This document shows, piece by piece, positions 44,762 through 57,110 of a stretch of 64,000 nt of DNA. Every line of letters starts with the position of its first letter. Positions within the stretch are counted from its first letter, which is position 1. Location: positions 3,941,731-4,005,730 of the forward strand of contig NW_024881283.1 of the NCBI RefSeq assembly GCF_018691265.1, in the 5' to 3' direction. The DNA is from Tyto alba (lineage: Eukaryota; Chordata; Aves; Strigiformes; Tytonidae). Below the pieces are notes generated by a model. That model was not told the origin of the DNA. It did no database searches and was given only the letters and a program-made list of their open reading frames with translations. The position numbers were made by a program, and so were the translations under genes.

Positions 44762-45720
44762 ATTGTTTTAAATATTACAAGACAGGAGTGATGCCTTCAA
44801 TGCTTATGTGTGTCTGGGCTGAGACAGGAGGGACAGTGCTGGACCAGTGAAGCTGGGGGGACATGTGGGGAGAGCCACCAAGGAGAAGATGTGAGGTTTG
44901 TTGAAACTGAGCTTGCACCCAGCATGGGGATGGTTGGGTCATGGAGGTGTCCGTGCCATCCCACCCGGACACAGACCTCTGGACATCATCCTGGGCAGTC
45001 TATAAATACATGTATTTGCTGACTTTTACCAGTATTTCCTGAGACTGACAGCCTGCCTCAGTGTCACGTCTTCCCGGGGCAGTGCTGGGTGACCTTGTCC
45101 AGCTCGTGGGGGTCTTCATGCCCTGCACCCGCTGCCCCAGACCCCTTTGCTCCCCAGCGAGGCTCTCTGGGTGCAGCCCCCAGCCACTGGCCTGGAAATC
45201 CCCCTTTTGAGCAGCTGTTGAAGTTGGTTGGACTGAAACTTCCCCTTGAGGGTTCATTTATTTCCTGCCCTGGAAAAAATTGCTGAAGTGACTGGAGGCC
45301 ATGGCTCCTATTTTGGGTGATGATTTAGGGTCTTGGGGCAGAGTGGGTTGGGAAAACACCTCTGTGTTTCAGTGCTCAGGTTCAGGGATGGGTCTAAGAT
45401 CCCTCATTCAGCTCTGAAAAGTGGACTTGACCACCCCAGGGGTTCATCAGAGCAGGCTGGAGAAGCTGAAACCCCTCTGAGATGCTCTCAGGCACAGAAA
45501 GCTGAATATTGCCCCGCTGTCAGGCACCGAACGGGCCCACACCAAAACCCCTGTGTCCACGCCAGCGGCGCAGCTAGCCAGTCTGTCCTCCTCATCCTGC
45601 CTCTCCTTGGGGAGATATTCAGATGGCTTCTCCTAAGGCTCTGCAGGGTGGGCAGGACTCATCCCAGGCCACTCAGGGAGGACCTTAATTCAACTTCTCC
45701 CTCGATAAACAGCTGAAATA

Positions 45721-45743
45721 AAGGTGGGGAAACTGAGGCAGCC
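45721..45743 (-). repeat. MIR SINE fragment
   Basis: AAGGTGGGGAAACTGAGGCA is the reverse MIR 3' core, about 0.95 kb downstream of the FOXO6 poly(A) site. Confidence 0.5.
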
Positions 45744-46149
45744 GCCAAAATCTATTTCAAAATACCACCCCCCTCTCCCCGGGGTGCTCAGAAGGGGCTG
45801 CTGGTGGCGGTTTGCAGGAGTCCGTGCACACCACGCACAGCATCTGAACTATATGCCTCCGTCATATTGCACTTGTGGTCAAGCACCCCGGTGTCACCAG
45901 TTCAGCCGTCTCCCACTTGCTGGTGCTGCAGGTGGAGCATCTTTCCACTCTTGTGGATCTGGCATTGTCACTCCATGTCTCCCTGTAGCAAAGTGCAGAC
46001 ACGAGGAGTCCTGGCGGGGAGGCTCGAGGCACCCGGTTCTTGTCCCACTGATGGTCTTCTGGTAACTTGGAGAAAAAAATCATTAGCGAGGCAGCGTGGT
46101 CACGTCTCAGAGGTGCTCCCAAAGGCCTGGCATGTCCCTGTAAGCTGGT

Positions 46150-46250
46150 CCCTATAGGTCAGTCCTGGACAAAATGATGAAGAAGAGGAGGGATTTCAAC
46201 TACTAAAGACTTTCCTATCAGAGAATTCAATTAGTGCAGAATTTAATTGC
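46150..46250 (+). mobile_element. Degenerate LINE reverse-transcriptase fragment (probable)
   Basis: GTCAGTCCTGGACAAAATGA and the following gggatttcaactactaaag, then aattcaattagtgcagaatt, follow the order of the LINE segment also found at 47.8 kb (region between the SVLDKMM-like motif and the downstream asparagine-rich part). Stops are present. It is a short fossil and assignment is by pattern memory. Confidence 0.4.
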
Positions 46251-47761
46251 TGTGGCTCAAGGGAGGGGGGTGTTTCAGCCCCTGGCCCAGCAGCAAACAC
46301 GTCTGGGTGTGGGAGGGCACAGCTGTTGGTGCCGTGCCGGCACGGGGCACACGGGAGCTGGCACGGCCCTGCTGTGCTGTGTGGTGTGTGCCAGGAGTCA
46401 CTTCAGAGCCAACAAAGCTCACAGCGAGTGGGGAGTGTGGGATCTGTGGGGCTGGAGGAGGGGTGCTGCAGAGGGGCCCCTCTTTGGTGGCTGAGCTCCC
46501 TGGGACAGGAGGGTGTCTGGGGCGGGATGTGGCATTTATGTCCTGAGTGGGCAAGAGGTGGGAGCAGCCCCAATGTTCCACGGGCGAGCTGCAAGAGCCC
46601 AACGGGACGTCACCCCCGTTGTCACATCTCATGGGGCTCAAGGGTCAGGGGCAGAGGGGCACAACCAGGGTGTTTATCTGCGGGAGGACAACAGGATCCA
46701 GGTGGTTCTTGCGGGTTTCCACAGGGATTTGTGCTTGACATGAAGCCACTCACCTCGCTGCAGGGAAACCTGCAACGTAACACAGGATCCCCGCTGACAG
46801 GTTCTGCAGAGGTTACAGGGCTGGCAAAGCCGTGGTGATCTCAGGAAGCCAGCAGGTGCAGGTCTCGCCTCCGGAGTGGGTTTAGCTCAGCATTTCGTAG
46901 GAGCACGGACCAGAACTGAGGCCACTGCGATCGGGGCTGGAGCAAAAGTGACAGCAGGAAGAGTTCGGGGGCTTGAACACCTCACACATTGCGTGAGCTA
47001 CAACTGCGAGGCAGCAGCTGCAAAAGGGCCCAGAGGAACAAGGACCCCCTCAGCACACAGCACGGGGGTGGACAGATGATACAGGTCCCCCAGACAGCGG
47101 CACCGGGAGGCAAGCGGGGCCACGCAGCCTCTCACTCCTCAGTGTTGTTAGTGCCGTGCAGGATCCTGTTGCACCAGAGGCATGAAGCCAGGATGGGTTT
47201 TTACCAAGAGAAGGTGCTTCACTCTTTGGTGTATCCTCCAGGGTCCCTGGCCAGCTTTTACAGCATCCAGCACCAGACACGGGCACTGGAGACGCAACTC
47301 CAGAGAGCACCAACAGAAGAAACATTACTTTTATTCACGTTATCCCTTTTCACTGGCATTATTAGTCCGTTCCACGGCAGTCTGCTGCCCAGTGCTCCCC
47401 ACTCTACAAATCACCCCCACTGTCCCCCCCAGCCCCACCAGTGACTTCCCAGCAGGACCTCCCTCCTCACAATCAGCACTGCTGGGACACAGAGAGCCCA
47501 GCGCATCCTCCCCATCGCTGGTGGGACCAGCTGGGGAGAAGAATCCCCTGCAGAGCCCTGCAATGGCAGTTTGTGCCTGCTGCTTGGCCAGACAAGACCA
47601 TGACCTCCTAAATGTGGTCTTAAACCACCCCAAGTGGTAGTTTGGGTTTTCCTATTTTTGTGAGAAAACATCACACAGCACCCAGGTAATCCGTTGCTGC
47701 TCTCCATATCCTCAGCAAACCCCACTACTTTGATGGAGAAACTTGTAATCCTGGTTTTAAA

Positions 47762-47790
47762 GAAAAAAGAAAAAAAAAAAAAAAAAACAA
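47762..47790 (+). repeat. Poly(A) tract beside the LINE fossil
   Basis: A-rich run (gaaaaaagaaaaaaaa and more) bordering the 47.8-kb LINE fragment. Since the LINE lies on the minus strand, this is not its 3' tail in the expected position. Confidence 0.8.
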
Positions 47791-48090
47791 CAGGAAGAAA
47801 GACATCAAGTTGGTTTGACAGGAACTATTTTCCATAAATCCCTGTTGATTGGCATTAATTATATCACCCTTTCTGATTCTTTATTCATTGCATTCCATAT
47901 CAGCCGTTCTATTATTTTGCCTGGGATCAATGTCAGGCTGACAGACTTGTAATTATCCACGTCGCCCTGTTTCCCCTTTTAAAATATTAGGCCAACCTCC
48001 ACCCTTCTCCCAGGGCCCCCCAAATTCCCATGTGCTCTGCACCATACCAAAACCCAACAGCAGTGGTCCAGGACATGCTTCAGCCAAGTC
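47790..48090 (-). mobile_element. Fossil CR1-like LINE reverse-transcriptase fragment
   Basis: On the minus strand from 47957 the reading is DNYKSVSLTLIPGKIIERL, the RT domain-1 motif of non-LTR elements (NYRPVSLTSIPGK-like). After a stop and a frame change comes NQQGFMENSSCQTNLMSFF, the next RT block. Upstream, WPNILKGETG resembles the KK.. segment before NYRPVSLT. The element is broken by stops and indels and is not functional. Whether it is CR1 or the related L3 clade needs a library search. Confidence 0.75.
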
Positions 48091-49222
48091 TGCTGGCTGG
48101 TGGTTTTCCTCCCTGGAAGACTGCAAGCTCCTGAAGCCAGGCATCTCCCATCAGCTCCTGAGCAGAGCCCGTTTTTTGCTCCTCATGGTTGTCCTCCTTC
48201 CAGATGCTCAGCAGAGCTGGGTGCTGACAGCTTTTGCCCACTCTGCACACACTGACCTTCTCCCACTGCCACCTCCGAATGCCACCACCGTCACCAGGAG
48301 CCCGGCAGGCTCAGCCTTCGTACAGCGCTCGGTGCAGCCCTCATGCGAGCAGAACTTGCAGCCTGTTGAGAAGGTAGGATTTGCTGTTGTGCCAAGAGGT
48401 TGGACAGGATGGGTCAGTGGCTGTTCTGGTCTGAAATGCGGTGGCAACGCAGCCTGGCTGGCTTCCCACCCAAGCTCACTCCTGCTCCGGTGACATCCTC
48501 ACCCCCCCCCAGCAGCAGCACCCTCCCCAAGGAGTGGGCTGCTCTCCTGAAGTCATTTCAGCCCAAACTTCAGCTTCCCTTGACCCTGTGCTCAGCCCCG
48601 CTCTTCTCCTCGACTCCATCTGCTCCCTGTGCTCTCAATCTCCCAGGGCTGCCCAGAGCCGGCCTCCACCTCCAGCTCTCTGTGCCCTGGCAGCTCTCAT
48701 GCCCTCCTGCTCCTCCCTGCAGTCCTCCCTTCTGCCACTTTCTCAGCCTCATTGCACCACCAGATGGGAAGACGAGCATCCCATCAGGGTAAAGAACTGG
48801 ATCCCACCAGTACTTTGGTCGTGGTACGTGGATACCCTGGATGCGACCAGCCCATCATGCAGATTTAGGAAGCCAGGGTGTCGGTGTTGCCCTGGCACCC
48901 TGGGCTGTGGATGTGCCTTCCCAGCCCCGAGCCCAAAGCCACCCTGCAAATGGACAAGCCATCAACCAGACATGCTCCCCAGTGTGACTCTCAGACTATG
49001 GATGATTTCCATCTGACTGTAAAGAGGGACTGCTCTGCACATGTCCCACCCTCTGTCCTGCTCTAGGGAGTGGGAGGAAATGGAGCAGGGCCACGCAGCG
49101 GCTGCACGGCCCCGAGCCAGGACCAGCTACATGCAAAGTGCTGGCAGCTCCTGCAGCCATTGCAACAGAGATGCTCCACTTGCAGTGCTGGTGACTGCTG
49201 CTCTGTCAGCTCTCCTCATGTC

Positions 49223-49268
49223 CCAGTCTGCGAGGATCCAAGGATCCAGTCTGCGAGGATCCAAGGAT
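49223..49268 (+). repeat. Perfect 23-bp tandem duplication
   Basis: The unit beginning ccagtctgcgaggatccaag is present twice without change (49223-49245, 49246-49268). Perfect identity suggests a recent or polymorphic duplication. Confidence 0.9.
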
Positions 49269-51124
49269 CCACTGTGGAGGTCCTCAGGCAGGACAGAATC
49301 AGCTGGAGGTAAAGGGGATAGCAGATGGCAGTGAGCTCGGCTCAAATTCAGCTTGGGTCTCAAAGAAGAAAGCTCTGGGGTTGCAGAACAAGGCTGAGAG
49401 ATCAAGAGCTGATTTGTCCAGTTCACACAGGACTGCCCTGACTGGCAGGGACCCCTTTGAGAAGCTGTACAAAGCCCATGGTCCATGAGAGCTTCTCCTT
49501 CCCATCCTACCCATCAAAGTGAGCTGGATGAAGTCAGCAGGGCTGCGGAAGGCGGCTGGCTTGGCCCATGCCTGTGCAGCCTGGGACAGATTGATATCAT
49601 TGGGAAGGGGATGCTCTTTATAGACTGTTATCCAAGACCTTGTCCTTCAAAGGATGCCCAAAACATCTTAACGAGGAGGCCTTCCAAAAGAGCAGGAGAT
49701 ACGTGTAGAACCCTGAGCATCCATGCAGAGCTGAGGGAAGGTGTGCAGGAAGGTGGGCAGGGTTCAGGGGGAGCAGGATAGGGAATGGACCAGGTAGGGG
49801 CAGAAGGGGTTTGGTAGAGTCCCTGGTGACGTCCTCAAGAGATAAATGTTCTGACATGGGGAGCTCTGGGATGTGAGGAGCCAGGGGGCCCAGAGCAGCC
49901 CAGGCAAGGATGTCCTGGTTCCCATTGACCCCAAAGTCCTGATCCTGCCCACAAAATGTTTTCACTGGGGCTGCAGTAGGTGTTCTAGGTGAAGGGCAAG
50001 GAAAGTCATGCACCCACCATCTTCATGCCCATCTGCAAGCCACTGTTGCCCTGTCTCATTCCCACAGGCAGCACTGGCCCATCCCGGCAGCACAAGGGAA
50101 GAAAGAGGATTTTGGAGCCGAGGAAGGCTGAGACTTTTCAAGCAAAGCATCGTTGGGGATCTGTGTGCTGGTGGGAGGCAGGGAGTGAGGCAGCCCCATG
50201 GGGAGCAGTGCCTGACTGAAAAGTCCTGCTGCGGAGCAGGAGGAGAAATGGGCTCATCCTGCCAGCCCTGCAGCAAAGCTGGGCCACCCCAGGCACTGCT
50301 CATGTCCCTTCCCACCCCCCAGAGTGTGCAGGAGGAGGAAAGAGAGACATTAGCATCCCCACCAAGACCCAGGGAACAGGGAGAGGGGGAAACCCAGCTT
50401 CCCTCCTGCTGTCCCCACTCTCCTGCACCATGCCAGCTCTGCTCTGCCCGCTGCCTTCGCCTGCCTGGGAGGCAGGGATGTCACTGTGGGGCGAAGGGGC
50501 ATATCTGGAGCTTTGCAGAGATTTGTCTTCATTTACAGGATTTGGCTGGGAGGGCAGGAGGGTCTCCAGCAGTTGGGGCTCTGCCTCTGACCCTTCCCAC
50601 CCCATCCCGCCTCGACAGAGCCCGTGTTGGCCTCATCTTGCTGATGCTGGCTGCAGGCTTGTCCTGAGAGGATACTTTGACATATTTTACTATAATATGA
50701 GATAACTGGCACTTGAGAGGCTTAATTGGAGAGCTGCAAAAGTGTGCTGCTTTCTACTGCTTTGAAGACAGCAGTCCCTGTGTGGACATGAATACTCTCT
50801 CTGCTGCACCAGTGGCCTCCCCATTGCCCCCTGGGTTTCGTTAACTCGGTTCCTCAAAGCTCCTGGATGAGCTGGAGAGATCCAGCCCACGGGCTCATTT
50901 CTGGGTTATCCCTGGAGCTGAAGGTCAGGTCCTGGGGAGGGCACAGGGGTTCCCGTGGGTGCCGGTGGGACAGGAGCCAAGCCCGGGCACAGCATCCCCC
51001 TCCCCGCGATCCCACGGGCAGATGTATCCACAGATGCCCTTGGAGCGTGCGGAAGAGGATGAGGACAGAAGGCTATAGACAAATAAGGAGGAAAGCCTTC
51101 AGGAGCATGTGTCTGTCATAAGAT

Positions 51125-51335
51125 ATTCCCTTGCAGAAATCTTGGAAACCTTAGAAAGAGTTTTTGCTCAATGTTATTAATTAAGGCAAAAGAATCCCCA
51201 TATGGAAAGAGAAACAGTCAAGTTATATTTTTGCTAAATACGCAGCACCATATGGTAACATACAGAAAATTGGCCACATAGGCAGCCTAGAATATATGTT
51301 ACCATATGTTCATATGTACTTTATAATTTCTTTGT
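51125..51335. promoter_or_regulatory. AT-rich island with inverted repeat and four CATATG E-boxes
   Basis: CATATG occurs at 51199, 51249, 51303 and 51311. CATATGGTAACATA (51249-51262) and TATGTTACCATATG (51295-51308) are perfect 14-bp inverted repeats with a 32-bp loop. The flanks include ttgctcaatgttattaatta and tactttataatttctttg. It could be a bHLH-bound enhancer, a small DNA-transposon remnant, or a hairpin. Confidence 0.4.
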
Positions 51336-54299
51336 TTTTGAAAGAGGGCATTGTCTTATGGGGCGAAAATGAGCAGCCCACCCCAGGGAGAAGGAGAAAC
51401 ATCACAAGCTGCTTTTGCTGAATTAAGCCCAAGGAAGCAACCCAACCACCTGGTCTGGGGGGCTGCCTGTGCAGGCAGGACAGATAAGACAGCACGAGGG
51501 CAGTGTGAGCTTCTTCCCTGCTCCGTGTCCTCCACCATACCCCCTCAGCATGGCTGCACTGCTCATAACCTGCGAGCGCAGGCTGGGGAGACCTGGAGGA
51601 GGAGGAGCAGCAGAGAGTCTCCCTTCTGTGTTGTCCCCAGGGAACCTTAATTTCCGTGCAGCAAAAGCAAGCAAAGCGGGGGAAGGATCTTCTGGGAAAG
51701 CAGTGGAGACCTTGGGAAAATGCAGACAGCCTCTGTCCACAGCTGGCGAGCGCAGCGCAGGACCCCGGGGTGCTGCTGGGGTGTGCGAGGCGCGTTGCGG
51801 GAGCACGGCTCGGGCAAACGCCTTTCCCTGGGGAGGTGGCTGCGGGAGGAGGGGTGTGCATTTTGCACGGGGTGTGGGTGAGCTTGCACCCACACGTCCA
51901 CACCCTGGCCGCTTTCACATCTGCGGCGTTGCATCTCACAGCCCCCTGAGGAGTTTTGCTGAGCAGCCAGACCAGGAGGCGGCTCAAAGTGACTGAGGCT
52001 CAGGCTGGAGCCTTCTGGCACCCAGGTGCTGGTGACTGCGTGTGCCAGGGACACAGCAGTGTGCACAGGGGTGCCTCTGGGGCTGTGCCCATGTGTGCTG
52101 AGCTTGTCCCCCAAAATAACTGGACAGAGGATCAATGAGCAGTGTGCGCGTGCACTTGTATGGGTGCAGGCATGTGAATGCACAGGGAGCTGTCATTTAC
52201 CCCGCTGGGAGGTTGTCACAGTGGGAGACAGCCCACGGCATGCCACAGTGTCCCCAGAGACCAGGTCCTCAGAGAGCAGAGACTCAGGTGGGCCCCTGGG
52301 AGGGCGAGATGGCAGTGCTGCTGTTCCTCCAAGGCGACCGGCCAGCCGTGCCCCCGGCAGCAGAGCTCTGGCACAGAGATTTGCTCTGCAAAGGTGCCTC
52401 AGCATTCGACCTGGCTCACTACAGCCCTAATAATTTCTAACTGTTTTTTTTCAGCTCCATTTTCCCCTCCATCGACCCTTAATCCTCCTCCAAGGACAGG
52501 CTGGAGTTTTGCCTTCCCAGGCTGCTGCAGCCAGCATTGCACAGCGCTGACCTCCAGGCCCCGAGCACAACCCCAGCCCCAGCAGCACCAGATCAGTTTT
52601 GGAGAGCCTGTGCTCTGCTGCTCCTCACAAAGCCATAATTTAATCCACAGCCCTGGGAGCAAGGTTTCAGGGTTTATGGCTGGTTGATTAATAATCAGTG
52701 AGTCTGCGGGCTCCTGGCCTTCCTGACTGCCCTGCGTTGCTGCCGCTGCAGAGGATTTAATGCAGGGCTGCAGAGAGCAGTGCCTGGCTGGGACTGCGGA
52801 GAGCAGCGCGGGTGATGCTTGCTGAGCGGTGGCAATGCATCCTCATTCCCAAACCCCTCAGCACCCTGGGCTGCACCCTCAAAAATCACGCCTGGGGTGG
52901 GGAACTGTGGGGCCACAACCAGGTGGGCAAGGCAGAGGTCTCTGCTGGCAGACACCTTCGTTCTTCTCACCACTGGATGTTTGGTCCCAGGTTTGTTTGC
53001 AACTCTGGTGCACAACCCGTGGCTTAGCTCTCTGCTACAAATACACCCTGCAGCTGCCTAACACTTGCTATGAATACAAAGCCCCTCTCCACCATGAGCA
53101 CTGGCCCCCTTCTTGCTGGAGGCTGCTTGCTTTTTCTTGAGTTGCCTGCCCTGCTCTGTGCATGGAAAGGACTCGACTGCAAATATGTCCCGTGGTCCCA
53201 GGAAAGTGAAGACCACCGTAAAACGGTGTGTCCCAATGGGGAATAAGAGCTGCTCCTGTCTGAGGGTGAGGTGTGGGGGGGTAAAACCTGGAGTCCCTGT
53301 CACATCCAGCATCCTGGGGGCTGTAATCACTCCCCGGTGTGTTGCTTTCCTCTGGCCACAGGGCAGGACCAGTGCCAGGGAGTCCCTCTCTCCAGGAGCA
53401 TGTCATGAGCTGTACGGTCTCTGGCACCTGGAGCCGTGACTCAGGAGCTGATGGGGAGGGGTGGGAGGCCTGGAGGATGTCTACCCAGCCCGAAAGTGCT
53501 CCAGGCATTATGACAGGCTTGATTTGTGCAGCAGAGCATGCTGCTTGGGGGCAGAGACCCTGGACCTTGTCTGCAACCCCCATCGCGCAGGAGATCCACG
53601 AGGTATCTGGGGTGGACATGAATCCCACCCTCCTTGCATGATACAGGAGGAGGAGGGGAAGGGGCTCCTATGCCTGCACCCACATGGGAAGTGCTTTTAC
53701 GGGGATGAGCTTTTCCTCAGTGGCTGCCCACAAACAGGAGCGTGGGCTGTTCACGGAGGAGGGACGCTGTGGCTGGCAAAGCCCCGGGGCTGGGATGGGG
53801 TGCAGGGCGCTGTGCACGGGTGGGGGGGGTGTCAGACCCGGTGATGCTTGGAGCACGCGTGCCCTGCAAGGCAGGCTCCAGATCTGCCGCCGTGCCGTGA
53901 GGCAGTCCCTCTGGGGGGCCGGAGCTGGGCATCTCCAGGCGGAGCGGGGAGCTGGGAAGGCCCCTTTGCAAGGGGGCTGGTTGGGTGTCCAGAGAGGAGG
54001 AAGCCTTCGGGGTGGTGGTGGGGGGAAAGCGGGCTGCGGAAGCAGCCAGGGCTGAGCAGGGGCCCTGTACCCCCAGCGAACCCTCATCTCAAGACCTCCC
54101 TCCTGCCTTCACGCCTGCCTCGAAGGCCAGCGGGACCTCCCTCTCTGCCGGGCAGCCTCTCCCCGGCACGCAGCGCAGCTGTGAGCCCTTTGTGCCGAGG
54201 TCTGGGTGGCTACTGCCGCCCAGCCCGCGCTCCCCGCCGCCCACGGCGCGTTGGACTCCACACACGCAAAGGCAGGGCTTGCTTCCAGCCCCACTTCTA

Positions 54300-54900
54300 A
54301 GCCCCCCCTCGGCTTTGGAGGAGCTTCATTAAAAGGAAACACAAACCAGAAGCAGAAGGAAGCACTTTTAAGTCGCTGGCAGCTTTGCCTGTCTATGAGT
54401 TATGAGGTCTTGCTTTATTCATGGGGCAGAAAAAAAATGCTTATCTCCTCAGAGTCCATTATGTTTCATTTGGAGCCCGGGTGCAATCGGTGCTTTGGCA
54501 GAAATATCCCCCTGCCCCGCTCACCCTCCCGAAACTTTATCTCCCTATTTCATTACTGGGAGTTGCGCTTACCCCGGTTTATCAGCGGTGATGGAGTGGA
54601 TTGCTGACTTCTCTGCTGTCCTAGCAAAAATGAGGATGGAGACATTCTGCTCCAGGTTCCTGCTATTTTCAGAGACCTTGGCTGCATGATTTATTCATAA
54701 AAAAGCCATTATTTATGCCAAAGAAAGAAGACAGAATGGGTTAGCTTTTTAAGTGCTTATAATGCATTATATGGTACCTTAGCCTGCCAGACATCATTTA
54801 TAATTGTAGAATCCCTTAACCTCCTTTTTCTCTTTTTCCTACCCTTCACATCAGTGCAGAGGGTGATAGCAAACTCGGTAATTAGTAGAAGTTGACAGAT
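54300..54900. promoter_or_regulatory. AT-rich island (54.3-54.9 kb)
   Basis: Unique AT-rich sequence in two patches: 54320-54480 (gcttcattaaaaggaaac, gctttattcatggggc, cattatgtttcatttgg) and 54670-54900 (gatttattcataaaaaagcc, gcttataatgcattatatgg, ggtaattagtagaagttg). No repeat family was recognised. It is a possible long-range regulatory element. Confidence 0.3.
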
Positions 54901-55409
54901 GTGGCAAGGAGAGGTAAGGTGAAATATCATCGAAGGAGACGTTTCTCCAGTACCTAAGCGAAGAAAGACCCTCCCTCCTCCCAGCCTTGATCTCCCAGCA
55001 CAGGCAACGCAGGGAATTGAACGCTGCCACGAAGGCATTAGCTCACGGGGTCTGACGCTGGTAGCCGTCCAAGCCAGCAGCTCCCCAGCCTCTGTCTTTT
55101 CCGATGGCCTGCAGATATCCCAGCTGGTTCCTATCTTGAAAGGGGTCTTGAGAAATCCATCCCTGCTCTCACTGAGATCCAGCATCTTCAGGTGCTCCAG
55201 GTCCCCGCTGCTGCCATGAGCACCCCGGGCACTGGGGCTCCCGTGGAGGTTGGCCCAGCCCTGGGACACCCCGGGAACTTGCTGTGCCACAGCCACTGTG
55301 GAGCCCCATCAACTGCTCACCCTCACCGCAGTCCTGGGGGGACTTCAGGTCCCAAGCTGCCCTTCTTTAGCTCTCACACAATGAAAGCAAATGTCAGGAT
55401 AGCATAAGC

Positions 55410-55430
55410 CAAAAAAAAAAAAAAAAAGAA
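55410..55430 (+). repeat. Poly(A) tract
   Basis: A run of about 17 A followed by gaacaaaacc. Simple sequence with no recognisable retroelement beside it. Confidence 0.8.
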
Positions 55431-56483
55431 CAAAACCTGTAAAACGTGATGGAGTTAAAGAGGAGTAAGAAGCTGAGGTTGGGCAGAGCCTGGGGCTGGT
55501 GCAGCAGCAGGAGCTCAGCCATCTTCTGCTAACACCACAGCAGCTGCTGGGGCCACAATTTATCACCAAAGTAAGTTCTGGAGGTTTTACTCCTGCAGCT
55601 GAGAGCACGTTGGACCCTGTTGCCTGAGCTCAGTTGGACGGGTCCCTTCCAGCCAAAGTGCTTCTTCACTCTTTGTACCATCAGCCCTGGCCATGCACTG
55701 GGAGACACCGGCCTGGGCAGCACCAGCACAACCTTCTGTCTCCGGAGCTGAGTCATCTCATGGAAAACACAGCATTAAGGAGGATTTTAAACATCTCTGT
55801 ATTTCCTGGGTCCCCACATCAAGGCTGAAAGCCGTAGGAGAGGGGATTATATCCTGGGTCTTGGAGGAGACCACAGCATTCCCAGTAAAAACCATGCTAG
55901 GGTGAGTACAGAGATGTTTTAAGAAGCAGCCTTAATTCACAGGTACTGAATCTACTTTGTGTTTGGGACCAGCCTGAGTAGCCACTCTGTGCCTGGGTCC
56001 AGCCTTTGCAAGGACAAAAGGAGGGGAGAGGGTTGTCCCACGGTGTGGGCAGTGCTGGGGAGGGAAGGGGCTGTTTCTCAGGGCTGTGGAGGGAGGGAGG
56101 GCTGCCCAGCACATTCCCCAAAGGGTGCAAGGGGACAGAGCCCCCACCAGGTCACCCCAGATTGCAGGGGAGGCATGCTGTGCACGTTCCCACCTGGCAC
56201 AAGGTGCTGATATTCTGGACTGTGAGACGAAATGCAAGAAAAACAATTAGCTACTTGGAGGTGAGAGGCAGCCTTCCCCTCTGGCTTCTTGTCTAAGCTG
56301 GTTTCAAGTAGGAGAAAATCCCCATTAAAAGGCAGTGCCATTTCCAAGATCCTTGAGTTCAAAAGCAGAGACAGAAATCTCAGCTCTGATTTTGCTTTTT
56401 AAGCCTAAGATAAATAAAAATGTAAGAGACGGGAAATAATGTAATGTAATCATCAAGGAGAAGAGAAACCAAAGGCTCAACTC

Positions 56484-56513
56484 ACACACACACACGCAAA
56501 TATAAACACACAC
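56484..56513 (+). repeat. CA-rich microsatellite
   Basis: cacacacacacacgc followed by aaatataaacacacacgc; an imperfect CA repeat. Confidence 0.75.
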
Positions 56514-56524
56514 GCCGAACACAT

Positions 56525-57110
56525 TTTAAAACCAATTAAAATCCCTTTGCAGAGAAAGCTCTTTCACCCACTCTCCGGGATACAGGCTATCTGCTTCCTT
56601 GGCGCGCTATATATGAATAATTAAAAGCTAAACATATGTTAAAAAATGCAAACAGTACATGATCCTGGAAACTTCCTCTCCTTATTATTATTTCCACAAG
56701 AAAGCTGTTAAATGGTTATAAAACTTGTGAAATATGCCAACCTTGGCATCTCATGCAATTCCCTGCTTCGGCTAGGAAGGAGTTAAAACCATTTGGCAGA
56801 GACTAACCCATTAGGCCTAATAATTATGAAATTATAGAGGTACTCAGGTGACTGTTAATTTCACACATACTGTTCAGCTCTGTGGCTAATGAGAGCCTGA
56901 AGAACTCAAGTGCCTCATCTTTCTTGTTGAATGGTGACCTGCAATTAATGAGCTTCTGCAAGAAAAGGCAGCATTTTGCACTTGGGGCTAATAAGATGGC
57001 TTTTGTGCAGCAGCATTGTGATACCAGGAGCTTTCGAATGAAGATTAAGAACTTTTCCCCTTATTTATTTATGAGCGCTATGCAGTCCAAGAGACCACAC
57101 ATGCAGAGAA
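56525..57110. promoter_or_regulatory. Large AT-rich island downstream of FOXO6 (56.5-57.1 kb)
   Basis: About 580 bases of unique AT-rich sequence in a GC-rich region. It contains gcgctatatatgaataat (MEF2-like), ttaaaagctaaacatatg, cctaataattatgaaattat, gcaattaatgagcttctgc, ggggctaataagatgg and ccttatttatttatgagcg. The number of TAAT cores and lack of repeat signature make it the strongest distal enhancer candidate in the intergenic part. Confidence 0.4.

Larger units (their letters stand above)
41219..44780 (+). other. FOXO6: FOXO6 3' untranslated region
   Basis: Non-coding sequence runs from the TGA to about 20 bases past the AATAAA at 44756. It is GC-rich overall but holds three AT-rich blocks that look functional: 42120-42190, 43195-43420, and 44640-44780 just before the cleavage site. 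I saw no earlier canonical AATAAA, so one long 3' UTR of about 3.5 kb is predicted. The exact end is inferred. Confidence 0.75.

Noticed and set aside
44978..45000. CTGGACATCATC reading LDII, like the end of endothelin
   Set aside because: The upstream cysteine-rich core is absent and the next residues do not match; chance similarity.
46861..46905. TTTAGCTCAG, resembling a tRNA A-box
   Set aside because: No matching B-box (GGTTCGAATCC-like) or foldable cloverleaf was found downstream.
55630..55670. GGTCCCTTCCAGCC, like a CR1 3' end
   Set aside because: Only a short match, without the ATTCTATG-type terminal repeats that mark CR1 tails.
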